DNA of 64,000 nt, from NCBI RefSeq assembly GCF_010726245.1, contig NZ_AP022561.1, positions 620,001 to 684,000 of the forward strand, in the 5' to 3' direction. The notes under the pieces were generated by a model. It had not been told where the DNA came from and searched no databases. It worked only from the letters and a program-made list of their open reading frames with translations. This document shows positions 8,898 through 17,039 of the stretch, piece by piece. How positions within the stretch are numbered: the stretch's first letter is position 1; each line of letters begins with the position of its first letter. Both the position numbers and the translations under genes were made by a program. Source of the DNA: Mycolicibacterium aichiense. GTDB lineage: Bacteria; Actinomycetota; Actinomycetes; Mycobacteriales; Mycobacteriaceae.

Positions 8898-10358
8898 CTA
8901 CTCGGCCTCACCGGTGACGGGTTTGCCGGCCAGCGCGTCGAGGAAGGACCGGGCCCAACGATCGACGTCGTGGGCCAGCACCTGGCGTCGTAGTGCCCGC
9001 ATCCGCCGCCGGCCCTCCTCGGCGGTCTGGTTGAGCGCGGCTTCGATGGTGTCCTTGACGCCCTCGAGATCGTGTGGGTTGGTCAGGTAAGCCTGACGGA
9101 GTTCCGCTGCGGCGCCGGTGAATTCACTCAAGACCAGGGCGCCTCCGAGATCGCTGCGGCAAGCGACGTACTCTTTGGCGACCAGGTTCATGCCGTCGCG
9201 CAGCGGCGTCACCAACATGACATCGGACGCCACGAAGAACGCGATCAATTCCTCGCGCGGTACCGGCCGATGGATGTAGTGCACGACCGGGTGGCCGACT
9301 TCGCCGTATTCGCCGTTGATGTGGCCGACCTGCTGCTCGATCTCGTTGCGCAGCACCCGGTAACTCTCCACCCGCTCGCGGCTGGGGGTGGCCAGTTGCA
9401 CGAGAACGGTGTCGTCGCGCTTCGCGCGGCCCTCCGCGAGCAGCTCGGAGAACGCTTTGAGGCGAACGTCGATGCCCTTGGTGTAGTCCAGCCGATCCAC
9501 GCCGAGCAGGATCTTGCGCGGGTTGCCGAGCTCGGCGCGCAGTTCCTTCGCCCGCTTGCGGACGTCGCGGTTACGGGCCTTGCTGTCCAGGTCGGCGGAA
9601 TCGATCGAGATGGGAAAGGCGCCGACCTTCACCGTGCGGAAGCCCAACTGCACTTCGCCGAATCGGGACCGCACTCCCACCGATGCGCGAGAGGTGTTGG
9701 CGCCGACCAGCCTTCGCGACAGAAACAGGAAATTCTGGGCGCCACCGGGGAGGTGGAATCCGACGAGGTCGGCGCCGAGCAGACCTTCGATGATCTCGGT
9801 GCGCCACGGCATCTGCATGAACAGTTCCACCGGCGGGAACGGAATGTGCAGGAAGAACCCGATGGTCAGATCGGGACGCAGCGTGCGCAGCATCTTGGGG
9901 ACCAGTTGAAGCTGGTAGTCCTGAACCCACACCGTGGCGCCTTCGGCGGCGGCCCGCGACGTGGCCTCGGCGAAGCGCCGGTTGACCTCGACATAACGAT
10001 CCCACCACTCGCGGTGGTAGATCGGCTTGACGATCACATCGTGATACAGCGGCCACAGCGTGGCGTTGGAGAAACCCTCGTAATACTCGGCGACGTCCTC
10101 GGCAGACAGACGCACCGGGACGAGCTGCATGTCATCCTCGACGATGGGTTCCTCGGGCCCGTCGACGATGCCCGGCCAGCCGATCCACGCGCCGCGCTGA
10201 CGACGCAGCAATGGCTCCATCGCGGTGACCAGACCGCCCGGGCTGCGCTTCCACGTCACGCTGCCGTCGGGCAGCCGCTCCATGTCGATCGGCAGCCGGT
10301 TGGCGACCACCACGAAATCAGAATCTCCGGAGCGGGCGGCGTCCTTGCCCCCGGCCAC
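8898..10358 (-). CDS. otsA: Trehalose-6-phosphate synthase OtsA
   Basis: This 486-residue GT20 enzyme makes trehalose 6-phosphate from a nucleotide sugar donor (ADP- or UDP-glucose in mycobacteria) and glucose 6-phosphate. Visible motifs are the N-terminal loop [11 protein letters not shown] (about residues 39-49), [15 protein letters not shown] (about 144-158), the donor-binding [12 protein letters not shown] (about 276-287) and [15 protein letters not shown] (about 384-398). The start is GTG, three bases after the stop of the 54-residue protein upstream, so the two are cotranscribed as in M. tuberculosis (Rv3489-Rv3490). No otsB phosphatase is present in the window. Confidence 0.96.
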   Translation of the reverse strand: MAGGKDAARSGDSDFVVVANRLPIDMERLPDGSVTWKRSPGGLVTAMEPLLRRQRGAWIGWPGIVDGPEEPIVEDDMQLVPVRLSAEDVAEYYEGFSNATLWPLYHDVIVKPIYHREWWDRYVEVNRRFAEATSRAAAEGATVWVQDYQLQLVPKMLRTLRPDLTIGFFLHIPFPPVELFMQMPWRTEIIEGLLGADLVGFHLPGGAQNFLFLSRRLVGANTSRASVGVRSRFGEVQLGFRTVKVGAFPISIDSADLDSKARNRDVRKRAKELRAELGNPRKILLGVDRLDYTKGIDVRLKAFSELLAEGRAKRDDTVLVQLATPSRERVESYRVLRNEIEQQVGHINGEYGEVGHPVVHYIHRPVPREELIAFFVASDVMLVTPLRDGMNLVAKEYVACRSDLGGALVLSEFTGAAAELRQAYLTNPHDLEGVKDTIEAALNQTAEEGRRRMRALRRQVLAHDVDRWARSFLDALAGKPVTGEAE

Positions 10359-10361
10359 CGG

Positions 10362-10526
10362 TTACGCCTCGAGCTTTGAGGGTCCAATGCCGAGCATCGA
10401 CAGGAAGACCCGGCACTCGTCGGCGTCATTCGCATAGGCCGCGACGACGCGACGGGCCTGGCGCGCCGTGCTGTCGGCCAGCGGCTCGACATCGTCGATA
10501 TCCGTGGGATTTGTTTTTGCAGGCAT
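10362..10526 (-). CDS. 54-residue conserved protein upstream of otsA (Rv3489-like)
   Basis: A short frame begins ATG-CCT-GCA and encodes 54 residues, MPAKTNPTDIDDVEPLADST at the N-terminus and ending LSMLGIGPSKLEA. It is acidic at the N-terminal end and has no signal peptide or membrane segment. Size and position immediately before otsA match Rv3489 as I recall it. Its stop lies 3 bases before the otsA GTG, and a GGTTGAGC stretch precedes its ATG. The function is unknown; its conserved coupling with otsA suggests a regulatory or stabilising role for trehalose synthesis, which is inference only. Confidence 0.8.
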   Translation of the reverse strand: MPAKTNPTDIDDVEPLADSTARQARRVVAAYANDADECRVFLSMLGIGPSKLEA

Positions 10527-10557
10527 TGCTCAACCTTAGCGAAGGGGCTTTGAGCCG

Positions 10558-11001
10558 CTACGGGCTCGAGGAAATGGTCGACCTGGGCTGGACGGCGACT
10601 TCGTCCTGGCTGGTCTCGTAGCAGGCCGCCGACTCCCAGTAGCCGGTGCACGGCGTGCCGTTGATGTTGGGGACAAGGTCGGCGCCGATCCCGGTGTCGT
10701 AGGTCGACGTCACGTCCTGGGTAGTGCGCGGCTGGAGATCGTCGAACGCCTGATCACCGTTGGTGGTCGCGACCGGGGTCATGGTGGGTGTGCAGTTCCC
10801 GGTCGACGGGTCCAGCGACTCGCCCGATTGGCAACCCGCCGAACCGCCCGGTTGGGTATCCACCGGCTGGGGCACCGGCACCGGCTGCGGCCCGGGAATC
10901 CCACCCTCGCCTTCCGCCTGCGCCAGTGGAGCTGTGGCCACCGCGAGCGCGAAAACGCTCGCGGTGAGCAGCTTTGTCACCCAGGTGAAGTGGATCGGCA
11001 T
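10558..11001 (-). CDS. Secreted Cys-pair protein A, paralogue of the next two genes
   Basis: This 147-residue protein has a clear signal peptide (MPIHFTWVTKLLTASVFAL..., cleavage near AQA-EG, about residue 29). A Pro/Gln-rich linker with PQPVPVPQPV follows, and then four Cys in two pairs. The C-terminus reads PCTGYWESAACYE...VQPRSTISSSP. Its tail is homologous to proteins B and C, but the segment between the last two Cys is diverged and the middle is longer. No enzyme motif is visible, and low-complexity composition suggests a largely disordered exported protein. Small mycobacterial proteins of this look are sometimes annotated as Ibp1-type, but I cannot confirm that. Confidence 0.8.
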   Translation of the reverse strand: MPIHFTWVTKLLTASVFALAVATAPLAQAEGEGGIPGPQPVPVPQPVDTQPGGSAGCQSGESLDPSTGNCTPTMTPVATTNGDQAFDDLQPRTTQDVTSTYDTGIGADLVPNINGTPCTGYWESAACYETSQDEVAVQPRSTISSSP

Positions 11002-11028
11002 CGTTGCCCTCTCTGATCTGCTCCCTGA

Positions 11029-11415
11029 CTACGGGCTGGACGAAATGCTCGAGTGCGGAGACACGGCCGGAACCTGGTTCTCCTGCAGCCCGATGCACTG
11101 GCCGGTGTTGGCGCCGGTGCACGGGATCCCCTGGACCTCGGGGAGGCTGCTGGAGTCGCCCGGCGTCGAGTACGTGACGTTACCGCCGCCGCTGGAGGGC
11201 GTGGGGTAATTGCCGCCCGGCTGGTTGGGCACAAGCTCCGGAATGCACTGGTCGGTGTAGAGATCCTCGGACTCGCCGGCAGGGCATGCCATCACCGGAC
11301 CCATCGGAGCGCCCGACGGCGCAGCGAAGAACGCAACCGCGGGCGCGGCCGCGATGGTGATGCTGAACCCGCCGGCGAGGAGGATGCGGCGGCCGACTGA
11401 GGAGGAAATCGCCAT
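11029..11415 (-). CDS. Secreted Cys-pair protein B
   Basis: This 128-residue exported protein starts MAISSSVGRRILLAGGFSI, a twin-Arg-like but short n-region followed by an Ala-rich hydrophobic stretch. It has a CPAGE...DQC pair after the signal and a Gly/Ser/Pro linker. Its C-terminal block VQGIPCTGANTGQCIGLQ is identical to protein C over 18 residues. The tail VSPHSSISSSP matches protein A. It lies 27 bases upstream of gene A on the same strand, so the genes are likely cotranscribed or tandemly duplicated. Function is unknown. Confidence 0.82.
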   Translation of the reverse strand: MAISSSVGRRILLAGGFSITIAAAPAVAFFAAPSGAPMGPVMACPAGESEDLYTDQCIPELVPNQPGGNYPTPSSGGGNVTYSTPGDSSSLPEVQGIPCTGANTGQCIGLQENQVPAVSPHSSISSSP

Positions 11416-11467
11416 ACTTCACGCTTTCTTGAGAAGTTGACGGAGTTCCGAAGTCGGCCCTCCGTTT

Positions 11468-11776
11468 TTACGGACTGACGGTCGAGCGGGGTTGAACCGC
11501 AGGAGCCTGCTGCTCTTGCTGCAATCCTATGCACTGACCGGTGTTTGCGCCTGTGCAAGGGATGCCCTGGACCTCGGGAAGGCCGCCCTGCGGGCCGGCG
11601 TTGGGCGCGACCTCACATCCGCCGGTCGCCGGATTGACGGCCTGACCGGCGGGACACGCGGCCAGCGGAGCGATGGACGGAACGGCGACGACGGTCAGCG
11701 CGGGGGCTGCCGTCACCGCGAGTGCGAAGCCGCCCGCGAGGGCCAGGCGCCGAGTCGCATTCTTCAAATTAGCCAT
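11468..11776 (-). CDS. Secreted Cys-pair protein C
   Basis: This 102-residue protein, the shortest of three tandem paralogues, begins MANLKNATRRLALAGGFALA and has an Ala/Val-rich export signal. A CPAGQAVNPATGGC pair follows, then the shared VQGIPCTGANTGQCIGLQ block and the QPRSTVSP tail. The first Cys pair pattern (CPAG-x8-C) is also present in B (CPAGESEDLYTDQC), so each protein appears to be two disulfide loops joined by a variable linker. It is the first gene of the leftward set. The 412-base gap upstream must hold its promoter. Confidence 0.8.
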   Translation of the reverse strand: MANLKNATRRLALAGGFALAVTAAPALTVVAVPSIAPLAACPAGQAVNPATGGCEVAPNAGPQGGLPEVQGIPCTGANTGQCIGLQQEQQAPAVQPRSTVSP

Positions 11777-12188
11777 GAGTGTGCCTTCTGTTCGGTTTGC
11801 TGAGTGACCGTGTGGGGCAGTGTATGGCTGCCACCTGGGTCCCGCAGTTGTTCGGCCGTTTTATCGAAACCGAATGCCGGGCTGTTACACCGGGGTCAAT
11901 ATTCGGAGGCGAAGAATTCCGGTCCGGCTCAAGCGCTGATCAACCCATGCGATGACGGTCGGGGGAAATGTGAGTTCCGGAATATCGGGAGGCCGGGCCG
12001 GCGGACCCGAGTTTGCGTTCCGACAGGCATTGCCCGTGGATTTTCGCCGGCCTGTCGGGTTCCGCGGAAGGCCGGGCAGGGCGTGTGCGGATGTTCGCTG
12101 GAGGCGATGGTGGGACGGCCTCTATGCCGTGACGTGCCGCCGTGGTTCTATACGTAGAACCTGTTTCAGTTTTGTGTGAGGAGTCGGC
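11777..12188. other. 412-base intergenic region between divergent secreted-protein and SDR genes
   Basis: No convincing gene is present. A 117-codon rightward frame crosses it (11804-12157), but its composition is Arg/Cys/Pro-rich without any domain, and it ends inside the KstR-like motif. The region must contain promoters for both flanking genes. The only sequence element I can name is the motif at 12155-12168. Confidence 0.6.
12155..12168. promoter_or_regulatory. KstR-like motif upstream of the SDR gene
   Basis: The sequence tagAACctGTTtca fits TnnAACnnGTTnnA at all eight fixed positions. It lies 21 bases before the SDR GTG start, where a bound repressor would block transcription. An eight-base consensus occurs by chance roughly once in this much DNA, so position is the main supporting evidence. 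Confidence 0.4.
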
Positions 12189-13019
12189 GTGCAGCTCTCG
12201 TTCGAGGATCGGACGTACCTGGTCACCGGTGGTGGCAGTGGTATCGGCAAGGGTGTGGCGGAAGAGCTGGCCAAGGCCGGCGCCAACGTCATGATCGTTG
12301 GCCGCGGAGCCGATCGGCTGGCCGCAACCGCCGAGGAGATCAACGCCGCCGCGCCGAACGGCAGTGTCCGCTACGAGCCCGCCGACGTCACCAACGAGGA
12401 CCAGATCGCCGCGGTGGTGGATGCCGCCACGGCGTGGAACGGCCGACTGCACGGCGCGGTGCACTGTGCCGGTGGGTCGCAGACCATCGGCCCCATCACC
12501 CAGATGGACTCCGAAGCCTGGCGCGCCACGGTGGACCTCAACATCAACGGTTCGATGTACGTGCTCAAGCATTCGGCTCGGCAGATGGTGCGCGGCGGCG
12601 GCGGGTCCTTCGTCGGAATCTCGTCGATCGCGTCCAGTAACACCCATCGGTGGTTCGGGCCGTACGGCGTCACCAAGTCGGGTCTGGACCACCTGATCCA
12701 GCTGGCCGCCGACGAACTGGGGGCGTCCTGGGTGCGCGTCAACGGCATTCGGCCCGGCCTGATCCGGACCGAACTGGTGCAGATGGTGCTCGATTCACCC
12801 GAAATCAGCGGGGACTACGCCGAATGCACGCCGCTGCCGCGCCCCGGTGAGGTCTCCGACGTCGCGAACGCGACACTGTTCCTGCTCAGCGACGCCGCCC
12901 AGTGGATTACCGGACAGATCATCGGCGTCGACGGCGGGCAGAACCTGCGCCGCGGGCCGGACTACTCGGCGATGCTCGAGCCGGCCTTCGGCGCCGACGG
13001 GCTACGCGGAGTGGTCTGA
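12189..13019 (+). CDS. Short-chain dehydrogenase/reductase (Rv3485c-like)
   Basis: This 276-residue SDR has the cofactor motif VTGGGSGIGKG (about residues 12-22), HCAGG near 92, and the catalytic YGVTKSG (about 157-163) preceded by a Ser-rich strand ISSIASSN. The substrate-side loop and the closing GVDGGQNLRRG are of FabG/glucose-dehydrogenase type. The start is GTG. By position opposite cpsA it corresponds to Rv3485c. Its 3' end overlaps the convergent dehydrogenase gene by 18 bases. The substrate is unknown; the KstR-like motif upstream hints at a link to sterol or lipid degradation. Confidence 0.85.
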   Translation: MQLSFEDRTYLVTGGGSGIGKGVAEELAKAGANVMIVGRGADRLAATAEEINAAAPNGSVRYEPADVTNEDQIAAVVDAATAWNGRLHGAVHCAGGSQTIGPITQMDSEAWRATVDLNINGSMYVLKHSARQMVRGGGGSFVGISSIASSNTHRWFGPYGVTKSGLDHLIQLAADELGASWVRVNGIRPGLIRTELVQMVLDSPEISGDYAECTPLPRPGEVSDVANATLFLLSDAAQWITGQIIGVDGGQNLRRGPDYSAMLEPAFGADGLRGVV

Positions 13020-13892
13020 GGCTGCTGCGTCGCGCGCCGCGAGGCTGCCGACCGCAGACCAATCCAGGTGATCGCCCCCGGCGGCCAGTAGACGCAGGAA
13101 CCGGTCGCGCAGCAGGCTGGCGATCGGCAACGGCACCCGCAGCTCCTCGGCGGCGGCCAGAACCAATCCGATGTCCTTGTGCCCCAACGGCGCAGCGAAT
13201 CCGGCGGGCTCGAACTGCTCGCTGGCGATGAGTCCGCCGTAGGTTTTGTACACCGGCGCCGAGAACAACGTCGAGGTCAGGATCTCCAGATACTGATGCT
13301 TGTCGACCCCGCCGCGGTCCACCAGTGCCATGGCCTCCCCGAGGGACTCGATCACCGAGCCGATCAGGAAATTGCCGCTGAGCTTCACCAGGTTGGCGGC
13401 CGACGGGTCCTCCGACACCACGAACGTGCGCTGGCCGATCGCATCGAAGACGGGCGTCGCCGCGGTCACGGTGTCGGATGGGCCCGCGGCGACGACGAAC
13501 AGCGCCGCCGCCGCGGCAGCCTCCGGACGGCCGAATACCGGAGCCGAGACGAATTTCTGGCCGGCGGCGGCGTGGGCTTCGGTGAGGCGTTTCGACAGGG
13601 CGACGCTGATCGTGCTGGAAGAGATGTGCACGGTGTCCGGTCCGGCCGAGCCGATGATGCCGTCGTCGCCGAATGTCACCGCAGTCACCGCGTCGTCATG
13701 GGCGAGCATCGTCAGCACGACCTCGCCGCGGCACGCGTCGGACACGCGCTCGGCGGGTCGGGCCCCGACCGCCGCCAACTCGTCCACCTTCGCTCGGGAT
13801 CGGTTGTAGACGGTCACGTCGTGGCCGGCCTTGATCAGATTCGCGGCCATGCCGGCGCCCATGTTTCCCAGCCCGATGACTCCGATGCGCAT
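13002..13892 (-). CDS. NAD(P)-binding beta-hydroxyacid dehydrogenase (3-hydroxyisobutyrate dehydrogenase family)
   Basis: This 296-residue protein begins with the Rossmann motif MRIGVIGLGNMGAGMAANL, has the substrate-binding stretch FVSAPVFGRPEAAAAA near residue 116, and the catalytic-Lys helix NLVKLSGNFLIGSVIESLGEA near 166. These features define the beta-hydroxyacid dehydrogenase family (HIBADH, tartronate semialdehyde reductase). I chose the ATG at 13892; a TTG three codons upstream is possible. It lies between cpsA and the SDR, where M. tuberculosis has no such gene, so it is an accessory insertion relative to that map. The substrate is not determinable. Confidence 0.85.
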   Translation of the reverse strand: MRIGVIGLGNMGAGMAANLIKAGHDVTVYNRSRAKVDELAAVGARPAERVSDACRGEVVLTMLAHDDAVTAVTFGDDGIIGSAGPDTVHISSSTISVALSKRLTEAHAAAGQKFVSAPVFGRPEAAAAAALFVVAAGPSDTVTAATPVFDAIGQRTFVVSEDPSAANLVKLSGNFLIGSVIESLGEAMALVDRGGVDKHQYLEILTSTLFSAPVYKTYGGLIASEQFEPAGFAAPLGHKDIGLVLAAAEELRVPLPIASLLRDRFLRLLAAGGDHLDWSAVGSLAARDAAASDHSA

Positions 13893-13923
13893 AGCACCCA
13901 AGTTAGTTGACTCGGGACGGGTC

Positions 13924-15492
13924 TCAATTCACGCAGGGCACCTTGCCACCGTCGATCGGTGCGCCCTGGTCCGGAGTAGGCGTGATCGTCATCTCCGACC
14001 AGCTGTGGGTCGTCGAGGTTGCGACGGTGTCCTCGGTCTGCGGCTGCTCCAGGGGTAGGTCGTAGCCCTGGCCGAGAACGACCCGGATGTGGTCGGCGGC
14101 CACCGCTCCCGTGGCCTGCGGGGCGTTGTCCACACCGAGCAGCGTGGCCACCGACTGGGCATCGGTCTGAGCGCCGGCGCCGTAGGTGATCACCGTGTCG
14201 ATGGGCTCGCCTGACTCGCGGTCCCGGACCTCGCTGATCGTGAACTCGTGCTTGCCGAGCAGGCTTGCCGCCTGCGAGGCCAGCCCAGAGGTGTCGCTCG
14301 CGTTGACGATGCTGACGACGGTGTGCGGATTGGGCGGCGGAAGTGGTTGTGGCGCGGCGGTAGTGGTCGCCGACGCCGAATCGCCGCCGATGGCTTTGGC
14401 GATCTCGGCGCGGATCTTCGCCGGGTCGACGATGTTGACGTCCTGGCCGTTGATGTTGTCGTAGCGCACCACCGGCAGAGTTCGGAACTCGACGTCGCCC
14501 CCGGCCAGTGCCGCCATCCTGCGGAACTGGTCCTCACCCCATCCCTGCGACAACACGATGTCCTGGCGTGCGACGTCCATCAGGCGCTTGAACTTGTCCA
14601 GATCGGTGAACGAGCCCGACTGTTGCAGCTCGTGCGAGACCGACAGGAGGAAGGCCTGCTGGCGATGGGTGCGGTCGAGATCGCCGTTTTCCAGCCCGTG
14701 TCGCTGCCGCACGAACGCCAGTGCCTGCTCTGCATTGAGTCGCTGCGGGCCCGCCGGGAAATTGGCGCCGGAGTAGTCGTCGTGTACGGCGTGATTGAGG
14801 CAGACGTCCACGCCGCCGAGGCTGTCCGCCAGGTGGTAGAAGCTCGCGAGGTTGACCTCGGCGAAGTAGTCGATGGGCTGGCCGGTGAGATTGCGCACGG
14901 CGCGGATGGTCGCCTTGCGGCCGGCTTCCCGCCCGGCGCGCTCGAGTTCCTTGCGGTCGCCGATGCCCTCGTCGGCCAGCTTCTGCTCGGTCTGGAACTT
15001 CGTGAGCCCGTAGGCCTCCTTGATCTTGATGTGGCTGTAGCCCTTGATCCCGCTGACGGCGACGTAGTCGTCTCGGGGGATGGAGAACGCGACGACATGG
15101 TCGTCGGCGCTGATATGGACCAGGATCAGGGTGTTGGTGTTGTAGCCGCCCGAGTCGGAGTCGCCGGCGTGGAGTTTGTCGAGCACCTCGTCGGGCAGCT
15201 CGTTGCCGTCCTGGTCTTTTCGCGAATCCAGCCCGATCAGCAGGATGTTCATCGCGCCACCACTGGACCGCGGCTCGTCGGAGCCGAGCGCCTGCGACAC
15301 CGTTATCCCGCTGAGCAGTCCGTGTGCTTGCGAGTACGCCAGCCCGGTGAGCGTCACCACCACCACCGATGCCAGTCCGATCACGGTTCGGGTGAGGATG
15401 CGCAGTGTCCGCCGGCCGGTGTTGGACCGCTCTCGATGACGGCCGCGGCGGTTGCCCGCGGCGGCCGCTCGTGAGGGCGGCGACGGATCCAT
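13924..15492 (-). CDS. cpsA: LytR-CpsA-Psr family protein CpsA (Rv3484-like)
   Basis: This protein of about 522 residues has a cytoplasmic basic N-terminus, one membrane helix (about residues 32-54) and an extracellular LCP domain with IGLDSRKDQDG, HISADDHVVAFSIPRDDYV and FVRQRHGLENGDLDR. A C-terminal LytR_C domain (about 375-465) and a disordered Thr/Pro tail follow. LCP proteins transfer polyprenyl-linked glycans to peptidoglycan; mycobacterial paralogues join arabinogalactan, and CpsA is additionally implicated in phagosome evasion in M. tuberculosis. I chose the ATG giving MDPSPPSRAAAAG, since upstream in-frame residues look non-coding. It probably has its own promoter in the 15.5-15.7 kb gap. 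Confidence 0.9.
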   Translation of the reverse strand: MDPSPPSRAAAAGNRRGRHRERSNTGRRTLRILTRTVIGLASVVVVTLTGLAYSQAHGLLSGITVSQALGSDEPRSSGGAMNILLIGLDSRKDQDGNELPDEVLDKLHAGDSDSGGYNTNTLILVHISADDHVVAFSIPRDDYVAVSGIKGYSHIKIKEAYGLTKFQTEQKLADEGIGDRKELERAGREAGRKATIRAVRNLTGQPIDYFAEVNLASFYHLADSLGGVDVCLNHAVHDDYSGANFPAGPQRLNAEQALAFVRQRHGLENGDLDRTHRQQAFLLSVSHELQQSGSFTDLDKFKRLMDVARQDIVLSQGWGEDQFRRMAALAGGDVEFRTLPVVRYDNINGQDVNIVDPAKIRAEIAKAIGGDSASATTTAAPQPLPPPNPHTVVSIVNASDTSGLASQAASLLGKHEFTISEVRDRESGEPIDTVITYGAGAQTDAQSVATLLGVDNAPQATGAVAADHIRVVLGQGYDLPLEQPQTEDTVATSTTHSWSEMTITPTPDQGAPIDGGKVPCVN

Positions 15493-15645
15493 GATCGACA
15501 GTATGCGGGCAATTGCTGGCGAGGCCCCAGCTAGGCCGAGTGGCCCAGGGCGGCCGGCACGGTCCCGTCCACTGCGATTTCGGCGCGCACATCGTCGCTG
15601 AGCGAACGACACCGCGCCGAAGTCGCAGGCCTTGCACTGCCCGCT

Positions 15646-15667
15646 ATGCTGAGCACATGCTTAGCAT
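15646..15667. promoter_or_regulatory. 22-bp palindrome upstream of the molybdenum hydroxylase genes
   Basis: ATGCTGAGCA-CA-TGCTTAGCAT is an inverted repeat matching at 9 of 10 arm positions, and each arm contains the small palindrome GCTnAGC. It ends 21 bases before the ATG of the FAD-binding subunit, in the gap shared with divergent cpsA. The geometry is that of a dimeric repressor site (GntR, TetR or MarR type). No regulator gene is adjacent. Confidence 0.55.
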
Positions 15668-15688
15668 GACCAGCTGTGGCGGCCGCCG

Positions 15689-16564
15689 ATGAAGCCGGCG
15701 CCCTTCGACTATCACCGGCCCGACAGCGTCGCCGCGGCGACGCAGATGCTCAGCGAATTCGGCGACGACGCCAAACTCCTCGGTGGCGGACAGAGCCTGG
15801 TTCCGATGCTGTCGATGCGCCTGGCGTTCTTCGACCACCTGATCGACATCTCCCGCCTCGACGAGATGAAGGGCGTCAGGGCCGAGGGCGACTCCCTGTG
15901 GATCGGCGGTGGCACCACCCACGCCGTGGTCGGGTCCGACGAGCGGGTGCGCACACGCGTGCCGCTGCTGACCAGGGCCACGCCGCTGATCGGGCACTTC
16001 CAGATTCGCAGCCGGGGCACCATCGGTGGGTCGATCGCCCACGCCGACCCGGCCGCCGAGTACGGCGCCGTCGCCCTCGCACTCGATGCCACGGTCGAGG
16101 TGGTGTCGGCATCCGGGCGGCGCGAGATCCCGGCCGGCGAATTCTTCGCCGGTGTGTGGGAGACCGCGATGGAGGCCGACGAGGTGCTGGTTGGTCTGCG
16201 ATTCCCGGTCTGGTCCGGCCGGTGCGGCTTCGCGGTGGAGGAATTCGCCCGCCGCCATGGCGATTTCGCGATCGCCGGTGCCGTGGCCGCGGTCGAACTC
16301 GACCACGACGACAAGGTCCGGCGCAGCGCCATCGGGCTGCTGGGACTGTCCGCCACACCGAGGCGGGCGTCGGCCGCCGAGGCGGCGATCACCGGCCGCC
16401 CGGTCGGCGACATCACCGCGGAAGAGATCGGTGAGCTCGCGATGAGTGGGCTCGACGACATCCCGGCCGACCTGCAGGGTTCGGCGAACTACCGGCGAAA
16501 AGTCGGGGCGTCGATGGCCGCACAAGCCTGGCGCGCGGCGGTCAAGGAGGCTTTCGATGCATGA
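15689..16564 (+). CDS. Molybdenum hydroxylase FAD-binding subunit (CoxM-like)
   Basis: This 291-residue protein has the FAD PCMH fold of xanthine/CO dehydrogenase medium subunits. It shows LLGGGQSLVPMLSMRL (about residues 35-50), the second flavin motif RGTIGGSIAHADPAAEYG (about 109-126) and a C-terminal CO_deh_flav domain with NYRRKVG. It passes electrons from the 2Fe-2S subunit to an acceptor. The gene overlaps the small subunit by 8 bases, and the large subunit is encoded on the other strand just beyond it. Substrates of such enzymes range from CO to purines, aldehydes and N-heterocycles, so I do not assign one. Confidence 0.88.
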   Translation: MKPAPFDYHRPDSVAAATQMLSEFGDDAKLLGGGQSLVPMLSMRLAFFDHLIDISRLDEMKGVRAEGDSLWIGGGTTHAVVGSDERVRTRVPLLTRATPLIGHFQIRSRGTIGGSIAHADPAAEYGAVALALDATVEVVSASGRREIPAGEFFAGVWETAMEADEVLVGLRFPVWSGRCGFAVEEFARRHGDFAIAGAVAAVELDHDDKVRRSAIGLLGLSATPRRASAAEAAITGRPVGDITAEEIGELAMSGLDDIPADLQGSANYRRKVGASMAAQAWRAAVKEAFDA

Positions 16565-17039
16565 ACGTCCGATCCGGTTGTCCGTCAACGGAACTTCGTA
16601 TGAGGCAACCGTCGAGCCGCGGCTGACCTTGGCCGACTTCCTGCGCGAGCGCTGCGGCCTGACCGGAACACACCTGGGATGCGAGCACGGCTCGTGCGGC
16701 GCCTGCACGGTGTTGCTCGACGGGGCCGCGGTGCGGTCGTGCCTGGTGTTCGCGGTGCAGGCCGAGGACTCTGAGGTCTCCACCGTCGAAGGGGTGGCCT
16801 CGGCCGACGGTGAGCTGTCACCGGTACAGGCCGCCCTGCGTGACTGTCACGGGCTGCAATGTGGTTTTTGCACACCGGGATTCGTCATGTCGATCACCGC
16901 GCTGCTGCGAGACAACCCTCATCCCACCGATGAGGAGATCCGCGAGGGCCTGTCCGGCAACTTCTGTCGCTGCACCGGCTATCAGGGCATCGTCAACGCG
17001 GTGCACCAAGCAGCGGAAAGTGGCGCGGCCGCAACCTAA
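16557..17039 (+). CDS. Molybdenum hydroxylase 2Fe-2S subunit (CoxS-like)
   Basis: This 160-residue protein carries both expected clusters. The plant-type ferredoxin cluster is CEHGSCGACTVLLDG with a later VRSC (about residues 42-62), and the C-terminal four-helix cluster has QCGFCTPGF (about 101-109) and NFCRCTGYQG (about 137-146). The start ATG-CAT-GAA lies inside the 3' end of the FAD subunit gene, which signals translational coupling. The stop overlaps that of the convergent large subunit by 3 bases. Confidence 0.9.
   Translation: MHERPIRLSVNGTSYEATVEPRLTLADFLRERCGLTGTHLGCEHGSCGACTVLLDGAAVRSCLVFAVQAEDSEVSTVEGVASADGELSPVQAALRDCHGLQCGFCTPGFVMSITALLRDNPHPTDEEIREGLSGNFCRCTGYQGIVNAVHQAAESGAAAT

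Noticed and set aside
11804..12157. 117-codon rightward frame in the gap before the SDR
   Set aside because: Composition is Arg/Cys/Pro-rich with no domain, no good ribosome binding site, and the frame ends inside a promoter-like region.
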